Assembly: GCA_002337525.1 (NCBI GenBank)
Contig: DDGG01000031.1
Span: 13,330-77,329, forward strand
Direction: 5' to 3'
From: Alphaproteobacteria bacterium UBA1908
Lineage (GTDB): Bacteria; Pseudomonadota; Alphaproteobacteria; Caedimonadales; UBA1908
Length of the DNA stretch: 64,000 bases
Shown: in pieces, positions 63,799 through 64,000 of the stretch
Position numbering within the stretch: the first letter of the stretch is position 1
Layout: every line of letters starts with the position of its first letter
Position numbers and translations under genes: made by a program
Notes under the pieces: generated by a model
Told to the model about the DNA's origin: nothing
What the model saw: the letters and a program-made list of their open reading frames with translations, nothing else
Databases searched by the model: none

Positions 63799-64000
63799 TT
63801 ACTCTTTTGAAATAAGTTGTTCAAAGTCATTTATGAATTTTTCTGGATTCTTATTATAAATATCTTCAATATTTTTTTTCTCGAACAACTGCTCCACTGC
63901 ACTTTTATTATAAACACTCCACTTGAAGAATTTTTGTGCATGTTCAGAAGTCATAATACCTAATAATGTCGCAAGTTTAGAAGGTACCTGGAAATGATGC
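63799..64000 (-). CDS. unrecognised protein, C-terminal part (5' end outside window)
   Basis: On the minus strand an open frame runs from the right edge to TAA at 63799-63801: 66 codons without any stop. The product is a hydrophilic helical end (VPSKLATLLGIMTSEHAQKF... DFEQLISKE) rich in Lys, Glu and Asn. No start codon with a binding site is seen within it, so it is the C-terminal end of a longer gene. Not recognised. Codon use is like that of the neighbouring genes. Confidence 0.55.
   Translation of the reverse strand, partial: HHFQVPSKLATLLGIMTSEHAQKFFKWSVYNKSAVEQLFEKKNIEDIYNKNPEKFINDFEQLISKE

Overview
The window looks like chromosome of a moderately AT-rich alphaproteobacterium. Gene content and gene order support this: parE, coxC followed by surf1, rplU-rpmA-obgE, mreBCD-mrdA-rodA, clpP-clpX-lon, a HIG1 twin-membrane gene beside a PduO-type adenosyltransferase, and a LapB-type type I secretion exporter. 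The mix of PHB genes, a NADP-malic enzyme, many small Sec-secreted proteins of unknown family and a large LuxR-HTH/NB-ARC/TPR protein would fit an amoeba- or protist-associated lineage such as Holosporales/Paracaedibacteraceae. That placement is an inference; no rRNA or tRNA gene was seen here to test it.

Layout. 1-8 kb: C-terminus of an unrecognised protein, pduO with a HIG1 protein, parE, a small secreted protein, and a metal ABC operon (ATPase, permease, binding protein) that appears to begin with an unannotated 30-codon membrane peptide behind a good promoter. 8-20 kb: DUF465, YejA-like binding protein, a possible structured RNA, coxC-surf1, a secreted protein, PHB synthesis (52-codon leader gene, short phaC, phaB), maeB, mgtE and a DHA2-type MFS exporter. 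20-26 kb: a 930-residue LuxR-HTH/TM/NB-ARC/TPR protein, a two-gene ABC importer and a cold-shock protein. 26-34 kb: mutT, rsmD, a putP-like symporter, a divergent LuxI-like synthase with a 34-codon peptide gene opposite an XRE regulator, cutA, a large secreted protein and an ArnT/PMT glycosyltransferase. 34-42 kb: a type I secretion unit (HlyD, ABC; divergent TolC), fliQR, rplU with a lysine-rich tail, and rpmA. 42-51 kb: a decayed ORF, obgE, an MFS carrier and the complete elongasome operon mreB-mreC-mreD-mrdA-rodA. 51-64 kb: ada, a secreted repeat protein, an MlaE-like permease, the ClpP/ClpX/Lon block, an ABCB exporter, a DsbA-like protein, mlaA-mlaC and the C-terminus of an unknown protein.

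How genes work together. MreBCD, PBP2 and RodA are one lateral-wall synthesis machine. MlaA, MlaC and the distant MlaE-like permease belong to outer-membrane lipid asymmetry. PhaC, PhaB and the small leader protein form a PHB unit. The ABC, HlyD and TolC proteins form one exporter whose substrate is not in the window. ClpX, ClpP and Lon are the proteolysis block.

The most interesting leads are the membrane-anchored LuxR/STAND/TPR protein, the LuxI-like gene with its peptide and XRE neighbour, and three small genes (30, 52 and 34 codons) with convincing ribosome binding sites. No CRISPR array, intact insertion sequence, prophage or tRNA gene was found. All functional calls come from reading motifs by eye, without database searches.
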